Of a DNA stretch of 64,000 bases, positions 56,775 through 64,000 are shown piece after piece (the first letter of the stretch is position 1; the number at the start of each line of letters is the position of its first letter). Origin of the DNA: Flavobacteriales bacterium UBA1993 (GTDB taxonomy: Bacteria > Bacteroidota > Bacteroidia > Flavobacteriales_G > Salibacteraceae). Below the pieces are notes generated by a model that had not been told where the DNA came from, did not search any database, and saw only the letters and a program-made list of their open reading frames with translations. The stretch spans positions 1-64,000 of the forward strand of contig DDCZ01000038.1 of NCBI GenBank assembly GCA_002336485.1, written 5' to 3'. Both the position numbers and the translations under genes were made by a program.

Positions 56775-57656
56775 GTGAAACGGTTAATCATCATACTTAT
56801 GCTCATTCCAACCCTGTCAATGGGGATGGATAAAGATGTTACGCTGAAGGCGAAAATCCGTCAGTTGGTCGAGCTTCGTTTAAAGACTATTCGTGCGCCA
56901 AACGATGAAAAGCGCATGGCAGCGGACGAAGAGTTTCGATCGTTTCTGAGAGATGCCCTAAACGATCCGAGAAGCTTTAAAGAAGCGTTTGACACCATAC
57001 CGCAACTCGCAGATTTGCGCAGTGGAGATGATTTTTTTCGATTAATCAATTGGAATGTGCCAATGGACGATCAAACCCACAAGTATCGGTGCTTTATCCA
57101 ATTCTACGATAAGAAAGAGAAGACCTATCGGGTGGTTGAACTCAAACAGGGTTACCGGGATTTGGAAGGAGAGAATCGCAAAATATTCAACGAAAAAGAT
57201 TGGTACGGAGCGCTTTACTACAAGATCATTCCCTCTAAAACGTGGAAAACAGGAAGCAAACGCACCTATATCGTTTTGGGGTGGGATGGTCACGATGAGT
57301 TTTCCAATCTCAAGGTGGTTGATGTACTCACCATCTCAAATAAAAACATACGATTCGGAGCGGATATTTTTGACACGCCAGAAAAGAACATTAAGCGGTT
57401 TATCATTGAGTATAAGTCAGATGCGTCTGTTTCTTTAAACTACGATGAAAGCAAAAAGCGAATTGTATTCAATCAACTTGTTCCGTTGCAGCCAGACCTT
57501 GCCGACATGCGCGAATTTTATATTCCCGTGATGCAGTTTGACGCCCTGGAATGGAAAAACCGAAAATGGCGTTTTGAAGAAGATGTCAATGTCAAAATGA
57601 AATCCAAGGTTGATACCGAGTACAATGACCCACCCGAGTCGCAAAACATTCGTTAA
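56775..57656 (+). CDS. Secreted hypothetical protein
   Basis: This is a 293-aa protein I cannot assign. It starts at GTG 56775 with a short signal peptide (LIIILMLIPTLSMG). It is rich in basic and aromatic residues and mostly beta in character after residue 70. Patterns include YRCFIQFYDKKEKTYRVVEL and YIVLGWDGHDEFSN, repeated Gly-Trp turns of a likely beta-propeller or beta-sandwich. It is on the same strand as the ferredoxin and the following gene, with small gaps. Confidence 0.65.
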   Translation: MKRLIIILMLIPTLSMGMDKDVTLKAKIRQLVELRLKTIRAPNDEKRMAADEEFRSFLRDALNDPRSFKEAFDTIPQLADLRSGDDFFRLINWNVPMDDQTHKYRCFIQFYDKKEKTYRVVELKQGYRDLEGENRKIFNEKDWYGALYYKIIPSKTWKTGSKRTYIVLGWDGHDEFSNLKVVDVLTISNKNIRFGADIFDTPEKNIKRFIIEYKSDASVSLNYDESKKRIVFNQLVPLQPDLADMREFYIPVMQFDALEWKNRKWRFEEDVNVKMKSKVDTEYNDPPESQNIR

Positions 57657-57682
57657 TCGAGTCGTTATCGAATTGGCATACA

Positions 57683-57690
57683 TAACTTTG
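57683..57690 (+). promoter_or_regulatory. -7 promoter box (TAACTTTG), 5 nt before ATG
   Basis: A perfect TAnnTTTG match leaves 5 nt before the ATG at 57696. No TTG lies at the right distance upstream. It would drive the DUF6913-like gene and dapA as a leaderless transcript. Confidence 0.4.
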
Positions 57691-57695
57691 TTTGA

Positions 57696-58232
57696 ATGAT
57701 TCGCCCAATAGTCAACTACTTAGTTCGAAGGCATGTTGCCAAAACGAAGCGTGAGCCTTCTGTGGTTCATGGAGACCTTATAGATAGTATGGCCATTGTT
57801 GCATGCCGTGATCAGGTAGATTTCTCGATTATTGAAGGCTATGTAAAGGATATGCGACAAAAGGGAATCAAAACGGTCGATTTCTATATCGCTTTTCCAA
57901 ATTCAAAAACCCAAGAACTTTACGGAGCTACATTGAAAGATTTTCCTTTCAACCCAAAGAGCTTTGGTTTTTTTGGTGCGTTTAAATCACCAGAGTTGGA
58001 GCAAATAAATGGCAAGAAATACGATGTGCTTGTTGACTTAAGCGACGGAGCTACCATGGAATGCGACTTGCTTGTTGCGCGAATAGAGGCGCAATGGAAA
58101 GCAGGGAAACGAATTCCTGAACGCGAGCATTTACTCGACTTTATGATTGAGACGAACGATGCCGACACAAGAAACTTTATTCACAACTTAACGAAGTACC
58201 TGACAGGCTTTAACACCCTTAATGCAGCATGA
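57696..58232 (+). CDS. DUF6913-like protein encoded upstream of dapA
   Basis: This is a 178-aa soluble protein of a family (I believe DUF6913) found just before dapA in many Flavobacteriia. Visible blocks are VDFYIAFPNSKTQELYG, FNPKSFGFFGAFKSPEL and YDVLVDLSDGATMECDLLVA. The function is unknown. It overlaps dapA by 4 nt (ATGA), so the two are cotranslated and may be linked in lysine or cell-wall precursor supply. Confidence 0.72.
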   Translation: MIRPIVNYLVRRHVAKTKREPSVVHGDLIDSMAIVACRDQVDFSIIEGYVKDMRQKGIKTVDFYIAFPNSKTQELYGATLKDFPFNPKSFGFFGAFKSPELEQINGKKYDVLVDLSDGATMECDLLVARIEAQWKAGKRIPEREHLLDFMIETNDADTRNFIHNLTKYLTGFNTLNAA

Positions 58233-59119
58233 AAGACTTTAGAGGAACTGGTGTGGCAATGGTTACACCATTTAAATCCGATAAGAGCGTAGATTTCAAC
58301 GCACTTGAAAAACTGACAAACCACCTCATTGATGGAGGCGTAGATTACCTTGTGGTTCAGGGTACGACGGGAGAATCGGCCACGCTTACGAAAGATGAAA
58401 AGCAAGAGGTGCTTTCCTGCATTGTTTCAGAGAATAACGATCGACTTCCATTGGTTTGGGGACACGGTGGAAACAATACACAGGCGCTCATTGAAGGCTT
58501 TAGTCAGTTTGATTTAAACGGAGTGGATGCTGTACTTGCAGCAAGTCCGTATTATAATAAACCCACTCAACCGGGCATTGTGGCGCACTATAAGGCGTAT
58601 GCAGATGCTTCTCCGTTGCCGGTAATTCTTTACAATGTGCCAGGCAGAACGGCTTCGAATATGGCGACGGCCACCACGCTCGAGCTGGCCGAACATCAGA
58701 ACATTATTGCAATCAAGGAAGCTTCTGGCGACCTGAGTCAAGTAGGCACGATCATAAAGAATCGTCCTTCAAAATTTTTAGTTCTTAGCGGCGACGATCC
58801 TCTGATTATTCCGCATATGGCATTAGGAGGAGACGGAATCATTTCGGTTGTTGCAAACGCTTTTCCAAGGCAGTTTTCGGAAATTTCACGGCAGTGCTTC
58901 ATAGGAGATTACAACACGGCAAGACAATTTCATTATTTACTGATAGATCTAATTCACTTATTGTTTGCGGAGGGAAATCCTGGGGGCGTTAAAGCGGTTT
59001 GCCATATGCTGGGCCTTATGGATAATGAGGTTCGATTGCCTTTGGCCCCAGTTAGCTCTGAGTTGATGAAAAAATTGGAAGTTCAAATTGAACGGATTGG
59101 AGCCATTGCAAGTGTCTAA
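58229..59119 (+). CDS. dapA: 4-hydroxy-tetrahydrodipicolinate synthase
   Basis: DapA condenses pyruvate with aspartate semialdehyde in the lysine and diaminopimelate pathway, in the cytoplasm. The Schiff-base lysine is K163 in IIAIKEASGDL. Other active-site residues are T46-T47 in GTTGES, Y109 in SPYYN, Y135 in YNVPGRT and R140. Its length of 296 aa is normal for this TIM-barrel family. It follows the DUF6913-like gene and its stop overlaps the next gene. Confidence 0.96.
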   Translation: MKDFRGTGVAMVTPFKSDKSVDFNALEKLTNHLIDGGVDYLVVQGTTGESATLTKDEKQEVLSCIVSENNDRLPLVWGHGGNNTQALIEGFSQFDLNGVDAVLAASPYYNKPTQPGIVAHYKAYADASPLPVILYNVPGRTASNMATATTLELAEHQNIIAIKEASGDLSQVGTIIKNRPSKFLVLSGDDPLIIPHMALGGDGIISVVANAFPRQFSEISRQCFIGDYNTARQFHYLLIDLIHLLFAEGNPGGVKAVCHMLGLMDNEVRLPLAPVSSELMKKLEVQIERIGAIASV

Positions 59120-59729
59120 ATATCTACTGACACTTTTGCTCCTTGGATCGGTGACTTGCGCGTTTGCGCAAAAGACATTCAGTGGCCGCTTAGTGTATGA
59201 TATCACCTACGATCAGGTGCCCGAAGACATGAAAGGGGTGGAGAATGGGTTGCCCGAAAAATGCGTAGTGGTTACGGATGGAACAAGTTGGTGGATGGAG
59301 CAACACACCGAAATGAACGGGGCGTATTCCATCGTTTACCAAAGCCAAAAGGATTCTATTTATGAAATGCTAAAAGTTGGTCCGGATCGCGTCAGAGTTT
59401 CCTCAAAAATGGAACTAGAAAGAAGGGTGTGGTTGCCTACCGAAAACACCCAGATATGGAATGGACTCCCAATGCTCCAATATCAAAGCCAAGACCCCGT
59501 TGAAAACCCGCTGACCGTGTGGGTAAGCAAAGAATACGCGCCGATTTTGGGGTTGTTTTATGCCGATTTGGAAGGCCTTCCTGTGCGCTTTACAAAGGAA
59601 CGCGCTGGGGTGCGTATGACGTATGCTCTAAGGAGACTGAAATTGGAGCCGATTGATGAAACATATTTTGTTTTGCCATCTTCCTATAATGAAGTCAGTG
59701 CTGATCTTTACCAGCAATGGCTTCGTTAG
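59112..59729 (+). CDS. GLPGLI-like secreted protein
   Basis: This is a 205-aa exported protein. From GTG 59112 the signal peptide is LLTLLLLGSVTCAFAQ. The mature part has the beta-strand pattern of GLPGLI-type proteins (FSGRLVYDITYDQVPEDM, NGAYSIVYQSQKDSIYEML, ILGLFYADLEGLP), which are abundant in Bacteroidota and of unknown function. The frame extends upstream to 59088 inside dapA, but that would put eight extra residues before the signal. Its last 4 nt overlap the convergent ZIP gene. Confidence 0.65.
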   Translation: MSKYLLTLLLLGSVTCAFAQKTFSGRLVYDITYDQVPEDMKGVENGLPEKCVVVTDGTSWWMEQHTEMNGAYSIVYQSQKDSIYEMLKVGPDRVRVSSKMELERRVWLPTENTQIWNGLPMLQYQSQDPVENPLTVWVSKEYAPILGLFYADLEGLPVRFTKERAGVRMTYALRRLKLEPIDETYFVLPSSYNEVSADLYQQWLR

Positions 59730-60547
59730 CCAAGTCCAACATCTAATATCATCATGACCAGGAATCCGCCGATAAACCCAAGCGTAGCGATGTCGGTGTA
59801 TTTGTCTCGTTGAGTTTCTGGTATTACTTCTTCCACAACAACATAAATCATTGCTCCAGCTGCAAAAGACAATGCGTAGGGTAGGATGGGTTCGAATACC
59901 AATACGGCCCACGCGCCGATCACACCAGCAATAGGTTCTACTATGGCGCTGAGTTGCCCGTACCAGAAGGACTTACGTCGACTTACTCCTTGTCGACGCA
60001 GCGGCATTGCAACAGCAATTCCTTCAGGAAAGTTTTGAATACCGATACCAATGGTTAATGCTACGGCGGCTCCGATCGTTGCTCCGTCGAAACCAGCTGC
60101 AACGCCGCCAAAAAGGACCCCAATGGCAAGACCTTCCGGAATGTTGTGCATAGTTATGGCGAGTACCAAAAGCGTGGTTCGGTGCCAGCCTGTTTGCGGG
60201 CCTTCGGCTTCGTCAGGGCGAAAGTTAATGTGAAGGTGAGGCATCACCTTGTCAAGTGCAAAGAGGAAGAGGGCCCCGCTTCCAAACCCAATAGCGGCAG
60301 GAATCCAGCCAGCAATACCCTGATTCTCGGCCATCTCAATGGATGGAGCTAACAACGACCAATAGCTTGCCGCTATCATAACGCCACCAGTAAAGCCCAG
60401 CATTCCATCGAGCAGGGCACGCTTCATGTTTTTAAAGAGGAATACAAAGGATGCTCCGAAAGCGGTAAGAAGCCAGGTAAACGTAGTTGCCACGAGTGCC
60501 GCCACGATTGGATTTAAACTACCCATGAAATCAATTATCTGATTCAT
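59726..60547 (-). CDS. ZIP family metal transporter
   Basis: This is an inner-membrane divalent metal permease of the ZIP/ZupT type (273 aa, about eight membrane segments). The binuclear metal site is marked by HNIPEG (H134-G139) and NFPEG (N172-G176). A short His-containing loop (MPHLHINF) lies at 102-109. It overlaps the regulator gene upstream by 4 nt, so the pair forms an operon. The substrate could be Zn, Mn or Fe; pairing with a DtxR/MntR-type regulator suggests Mn or Fe uptake, but this is inference. Confidence 0.92.
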   Translation of the reverse strand: MNQIIDFMGSLNPIVAALVATTFTWLLTAFGASFVFLFKNMKRALLDGMLGFTGGVMIAASYWSLLAPSIEMAENQGIAGWIPAAIGFGSGALFLFALDKVMPHLHINFRPDEAEGPQTGWHRTTLLVLAITMHNIPEGLAIGVLFGGVAAGFDGATIGAAVALTIGIGIQNFPEGIAVAMPLRRQGVSRRKSFWYGQLSAIVEPIAGVIGAWAVLVFEPILPYALSFAAGAMIYVVVEEVIPETQRDKYTDIATLGFIGGFLVMMILDVGLG

Positions 60548-61203
60548 ATTTCGGTTTTAACAAAGAGGTTTTTACAGACTTGAATACTCAGCGAATGCTG
60601 CGTGTCCCCAGATAGTACGGTTCTCGATTGATCGTAATCAAATATTTCCTTGATCGTAATCTGATTTCCCAACTGGATTTTTTGATTGTCTAAAAACTGA
60701 AGAAACGCACGTGAACTATCCTTTACCCCAGTTACATAACCCGTTTGCCCTACATTTAACTCTGTGAGTGATACTTGCTCCTGACGGTGTATGATTCCAT
60801 CCTTATCGGGTATTGGATCGCCGTGTGGGTCAAATTTTGGGTGATCCAGAAATGTTTCCAATCGATTTATCAATTCTGAAGAATCGATATGCTCCAATTC
60901 CTCCGCTAGATCATGTACCTCATCCCACTTAAAATCTAGCTTATCCACTAAGAATACCTCCCAAAGGCGATGCTTTCGAATAATGTTGATGGCGATGTCC
61001 TGTCCTTTCTTGGTAAGCTTGACCGCCTGGTATTTCTTGTAGTCGATGAGCTTTTGATTGTCCAACTTTTTCAGCATGTCACTTACTGTGGCCGCTGAAG
61101 TACCAAGCGATTCGCTTATGGCATTCGTTGTCGCTCCAGTGTCGGATTTCAGACTTAATTGGAAGATCGCCTTCAGGTAATTTTCTACGGTATTGGATGC
61201 CAT
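60544..61203 (-). CDS. DtxR/MntR family metal-dependent regulator
   Basis: This is a 219-aa metalloregulator. An N-terminal winged helix (VENYLKAIFQLS...TNAISESLGTSAATVSDMLKKL) is followed by the metal-binding and dimerisation domain with HRLWEVFLVDKL, ELEHIDSSELINRLE and HPKFDPHGDPIP, the hallmark of DtxR/IdeR/MntR. A C-terminal FeoA-like SH3 domain spans about 150-219. It starts a two-gene operon with the ZIP transporter and is divergent from a TonB-dependent receptor. The shared 91-bp promoter region has two palindromes, so it probably regulates both sides. Confidence 0.93.
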   Translation of the reverse strand: MASNTVENYLKAIFQLSLKSDTGATTNAISESLGTSAATVSDMLKKLDNQKLIDYKKYQAVKLTKKGQDIAINIIRKHRLWEVFLVDKLDFKWDEVHDLAEELEHIDSSELINRLETFLDHPKFDPHGDPIPDKDGIIHRQEQVSLTELNVGQTGYVTGVKDSSRAFLQFLDNQKIQLGNQITIKEIFDYDQSRTVLSGDTQHSLSIQVCKNLFVKTEI

Positions 61204-61220
61204 CGATTCGAATTGTTTGA

Positions 61221-61245
61221 CAAAACTAAGTCAATTTGACGTCAA
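61221..61245 (-). promoter_or_regulatory. dtxR promoter box with overlapping palindromes
   Basis: On the minus strand TAGTTTTG (61221-61228) is a perfect -7 box 17 nt before the ATG at 61203. Immediately upstream, GTCAA-T-TTGAC (61230-61240) overlaps TTGACGTCAA (61236-61245). These palindromes sit in the promoter spacer, a typical repressor site, so autoregulation is likely. The binding protein is inferred. Confidence 0.5.
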
Positions 61246-61259
61246 TTCGAAAAATAGAT

Positions 61260-61290
61260 TTAGACTAACCTAAAAATATAATTAGGTTTG
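61260..61290 (+). promoter_or_regulatory. DtxR-like operator overlapping receptor promoter
   Basis: AACCTAA (61267-61273) and TTAGGTT (61282-61288) form an inverted repeat with an 8-nt gap. TTAGACTAACCTAA (61260-61273) is also close to the DtxR/IdeR box core. The right half overlaps TAGGTTTG (61283-61290), a perfect -7 box that ends 4 nt before the ATG. A bound repressor would block the promoter. Confidence 0.6.
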
Positions 61291-61294
61291 CATT

Positions 61295-63589
61295 ATGTTT
61301 CGAATGCGAAAACAGCCTCTACTTGTGTTTTTTTTCATCCTAGTTGCCAGTTTTGGGTCGGCCCAAACTGCCTCGGTCATGGGAGTAATCACCGGCGATG
61401 ATGGCTCTTTGCCATATGCAACAGTTGAACTTGTCGGAACTTCAATGAGCACCGTTTCCAATGAAAGTGGACAATACCAATTCAGTGATGTGCCATATGG
61501 ACGCTATACCATTCGTAGTTCATTCACCGGATATAAGGTAAGTACGCAATCCATTTTAATTTCTGAGACCAAACCATACACAGTCAACTTCGAGCTGCCT
61601 TCAATGATGCTGGACGAAATTGTCGTTTCGGGTTCTTTGAAGGAGATGAAAAAACTAGATAGCCCAGTGCCTATTGAGGTTTATCAGCCAACATACTTCA
61701 AGCGCAATCCTACACCAAACATCTACGAGGCATTGCAGAACGTTAATGGCGTGCGACCACAACTAAATTGCAATGTCTGTAACACTGGAGATATTCACAT
61801 AAATGGATTAGAAGGCCCATATACCATGATTCTTATCGACGGAATGCCCATTGTTGGGGGATTGTCTTCGGTTTACGGATTGTCAGGGATTCCAAATAGT
61901 ATGATTGAAAGAATTGAAGTGGTGAAGGGGCCCGCTTCTACGCTTTATGGGTCTGAGGCTGTGGGTGGATTGATAAATGTGATTACAAAGAAAACAGCAA
62001 ACGTTCCGCTATTATCGATTGACGCCTTTGCCACATCTTGGCAAGAATACAATGTGGACGTTGCGCTAAAGACCCGCTGGTCAAAACGGATTACTTCGCT
62101 AACCGGGATCAACTACTTCAATTACAAGAATCCAAAAGATGTCAACGGTGATAATTTTACGGATGTCACGCTGCAGGATAGAGTAAGTGTCTTTCAAAAA
62201 TGGAATCTAAGTCGAAAGGAAAATCGAGTTATGAGCATTGCCGTCAGATACTTATACGAAGATCGATGGGGTGGAGAAATGCACTGGACGCCAGAGTATC
62301 GTGGCGGAGATTCCGTTTATGCCGAAAGTATATACACGAATCGATGGGAGGTCGTAGGAGTTTATCAAATTCCAACAAAGGAGAAGTTACTGCTCTCGTA
62401 TTCGGCAAATGCGCATGATCAAAACTCGGTTTACGGCAATACAAAGTATAACGCAAAGCAAAACATCGGATTTGCTCAATTAGTCTGGGATAAGAAGATT
62501 GGAAGGCACGATTTCATAGCGGGGTCGGCACTGCGATATACATACTATGACGATAACACTGCCGCTACAAGCGATCCCGTAAGCGGAGCCAACCTGGCTC
62601 GAGAAACCTGGTTGCCAGGAGTTTTTGTTCAGGACGAGTTGGGTGTCAACGAATTCATTAAGGTTCTAGGTGGTATTCGATTCGATTATAACTCCAACCA
62701 TGGAAGTATTTTTACTCCACGTGCTGCATTGAAATGGTCGCCAAACACCAAGAATGTTTTTCGCTTGAATGCAGGAACAGGATACCGCGTTGTGAACCTC
62801 TTTACCGAGGAGCACGCCGCGTTGACTGGTTCGCGTGAGGTTGTAATTGAAGAAGAATTACGACCCGAAACGAGCTATAATATAAACCTCAATTACATTA
62901 GGCGGTTCTACTGGAAAGAGTCGTTTTCGTTTGGGTTGGACGCCAGCTCTTGGTATACCTACTTCACCAATCAGATCTTACCTGACTATGACACAGATCC
63001 GGATAAAATCATCTATGATAACCTTGATGGATATTCAGTTTCTCGCGGCGCAGCCATTAACGGAGACTTTGACATAGGTAATAGAGTTACTGGCAATATT
63101 GGAGCGACCTACATGGATGTATTTGTTGTAGAAGAGCAGAATGGTGCGATACGCAGATATAAACCCGCACTCACAGAGTCGTGGTCGGGAATTTGGTCCT
63201 TAACATATAAGTTCCCCAAACTACGTGTCAATCTTGACTACACCGGAAATCTATATGGACCTATGAGATTGCCAACTTTGGGCCATCTAGATCCGAGGGC
63301 AAATAAAAGCCCGTGGTGGAGCATCCAGAATATTCAAATAACACACAGAACGAAGGAGGAGCGCATTGAAGTTTATGGTGGGGTTAAGAACTTGTTGAAC
63401 TTCACGCCAGCCTCGAATAGCATTGCTCGGGCCAATGACCCATTTGATAAACACGTTCTCAGAGATGAATTTGGAGCCGTCATTCCTACACCGAACAACC
63501 CAAACGCGATGTCTTTTGATCCATCATATGTCTATGCTCCAAATCAGGGTATTCGTGGATTTGCCGGGATAAGGATAAAGTGGTTATGA
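61295..63589 (+). CDS. TonB-dependent receptor
   Basis: This is an outer-membrane active-transport receptor of 764 aa. The signal peptide ends at SFGSAQ (residue 24). A CarboxypepD_reg-like domain spans about 25-105, the plug about 115-235 (LIDGMPIVGG, VEVVKGPASTLYGSEAVGGLINVITK in parts) and the 22-strand barrel the rest. It ends in IRIKWL with a C-terminal hydrophobic residue. The plug carries a CxxC pair (C159, C162 in NCNVCNTGDIHINGLEG). Divergent control by a DtxR-type repressor suggests a metal or metal-complex ligand. A thioredoxin-like gene overlaps its stop (ATGA). Confidence 0.94.
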   Translation: MFRMRKQPLLVFFFILVASFGSAQTASVMGVITGDDGSLPYATVELVGTSMSTVSNESGQYQFSDVPYGRYTIRSSFTGYKVSTQSILISETKPYTVNFELPSMMLDEIVVSGSLKEMKKLDSPVPIEVYQPTYFKRNPTPNIYEALQNVNGVRPQLNCNVCNTGDIHINGLEGPYTMILIDGMPIVGGLSSVYGLSGIPNSMIERIEVVKGPASTLYGSEAVGGLINVITKKTANVPLLSIDAFATSWQEYNVDVALKTRWSKRITSLTGINYFNYKNPKDVNGDNFTDVTLQDRVSVFQKWNLSRKENRVMSIAVRYLYEDRWGGEMHWTPEYRGGDSVYAESIYTNRWEVVGVYQIPTKEKLLLSYSANAHDQNSVYGNTKYNAKQNIGFAQLVWDKKIGRHDFIAGSALRYTYYDDNTAATSDPVSGANLARETWLPGVFVQDELGVNEFIKVLGGIRFDYNSNHGSIFTPRAALKWSPNTKNVFRLNAGTGYRVVNLFTEEHAALTGSREVVIEEELRPETSYNINLNYIRRFYWKESFSFGLDASSWYTYFTNQILPDYDTDPDKIIYDNLDGYSVSRGAAINGDFDIGNRVTGNIGATYMDVFVVEEQNGAIRRYKPALTESWSGIWSLTYKFPKLRVNLDYTGNLYGPMRLPTLGHLDPRANKSPWWSIQNIQITHRTKEERIEVYGGVKNLLNFTPASNSIARANDPFDKHVLRDEFGAVIPTPNNPNAMSFDPSYVYAPNQGIRGFAGIRIKWL

Positions 63590-64000
63590 AAATTCGAGCC
63601 GTAATCGTTTTGTGTTTTCTATCGCTTGGGTTGAATGCTCAGGTTTCCCTACTGCCAATACAAGAGTATAAGGCAGGTGATTCAATCCATCAGTCTGCCA
63701 TATTGATTTCGGCGCCATGGTGCAAATGGTGCACAAAAATGAAATCTCACACCCTCGAAGACAATCGGCTAAAAGATTTACCAAGAAAGTGGGTGGTCTA
63801 TCAGTTCGACTATGAGTTGCAAGAGCCAATTCTATTTGGTACGCAGTTGTTCGAGCCACAATCGGATGGACCGCACGACTTAGCTAAAGCGTTATGTGGA
63901 AGAGAGAATATAGAAGTGCCCTACTTCATTATACTCAACGACTCAAATGAGGTGGTGTTTGAGCATAACGGATATTTGAATGCCAAAGAGCTTGAATCGG
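63586..64000 (+). CDS. Secreted thioredoxin-like protein (partial)
   Basis: The gene runs off the right window edge. The ATG overlaps the receptor stop. The signal peptide ends near GLNAQ (residue 19) and a thioredoxin fold follows with the redox motif APWCKWC (C46, C49). The later segment VPYFIILNDSNEVV matches the cis-proline region (VPY). Exported thioredoxins of this kind maintain or reduce periplasmic disulfides. The link to the CxxC of the upstream receptor is attractive but unproven. Confidence 0.88.
   Translation, partial: MKIRAVIVLCFLSLGLNAQVSLLPIQEYKAGDSIHQSAILISAPWCKWCTKMKSHTLEDNRLKDLPRKWVVYQFDYELQEPILFGTQLFEPQSDGPHDLAKALCGRENIEVPYFIILNDSNEVVFEHNGYLNAKELES

Overview
The window looks like chromosomal DNA from a member of the Bacteroidota, most likely a gliding or marine member of the Flavobacteriales. 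The evidence is the density of type IX secretion system (T9SS) cargo with type A (PNP.G) or type B (gliding motility-associated) C-terminal sorting domains, a PorP/SprF family protein, a transketolase split into two genes, a parE-parC pair, GLPGLI-like and FISUMP proteins, many lipoproteins, TTG starts, and promoters of the Bacteroidota type (TAnnTTTG at -7, TTG at -33). I see no rRNA, tRNA, CRISPR array, insertion sequence or prophage. No gene set looks recently transferred.

Layout. 1-1830: a T9SS type A cargo gene broken by a +1 frameshift right after its signal peptide. 2211-4262: a secreted M49 dipeptidyl peptidase III lipoprotein. 9479-4311 (minus strand): a probable operon of a large PKD-domain type B cargo, a PorP/SprF protein, a CarboxypepD_reg-like protein and a TonB_C-like protein. 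10577-11113: LuxC-type acyl-CoA reductase and SixA-type phosphatase. 11279-17947: parE, parC, an LVIVD-repeat cargo and a small lipoprotein, ending in a terminator. 18107-20920: a DNRLRE-like type A cargo. 21048-27065: a DUF4173-like membrane protein, then two SGNH hydrolases and an MBOAT acyltransferase that together look like an envelope polysaccharide acylation module. 27309-32739: lipoproteins, the LemA/M48 pair, a TRIC-like channel and a LolD ATPase. 32816-39971: a GT-C-like membrane protein, a lipoprotein, a DEAD-box helicase with a DbpA-type domain, a methyltransferase, a VF530 protein, a seven-helix membrane protein and RlmD. 39978-43187: split transketolase with a VWA-domain gene between its halves. 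43292-51165: two tandem paralogous giant type B cargo genes. 51210-52307: ychF. 52392-55856: a third giant Ig-module type B cargo gene, interrupted by an in-frame TAG that removes the sorting domain. 56371-59729: dicluster ferredoxin, an unknown protein, a DUF6913-like protein, dapA and a GLPGLI-like protein. 59726-64000: a metal-homeostasis locus with a ZIP transporter and DtxR/MntR-type regulator, divergent from a TonB-dependent receptor followed by a thioredoxin-like protein cut by the window end.

Two things stand out. First, two of the seven T9SS cargo genes are disrupted: 1-1830 loses its link to the signal peptide, and 52392-55856 loses its sorting domain. Second, at least six genes have a TAnnTTTG -7 box only 4-6 nt before the start codon, which predicts leaderless mRNAs. 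A possible small transcript lies at 55877-56019: a 24-codon ORF followed by a terminator-like hairpin.
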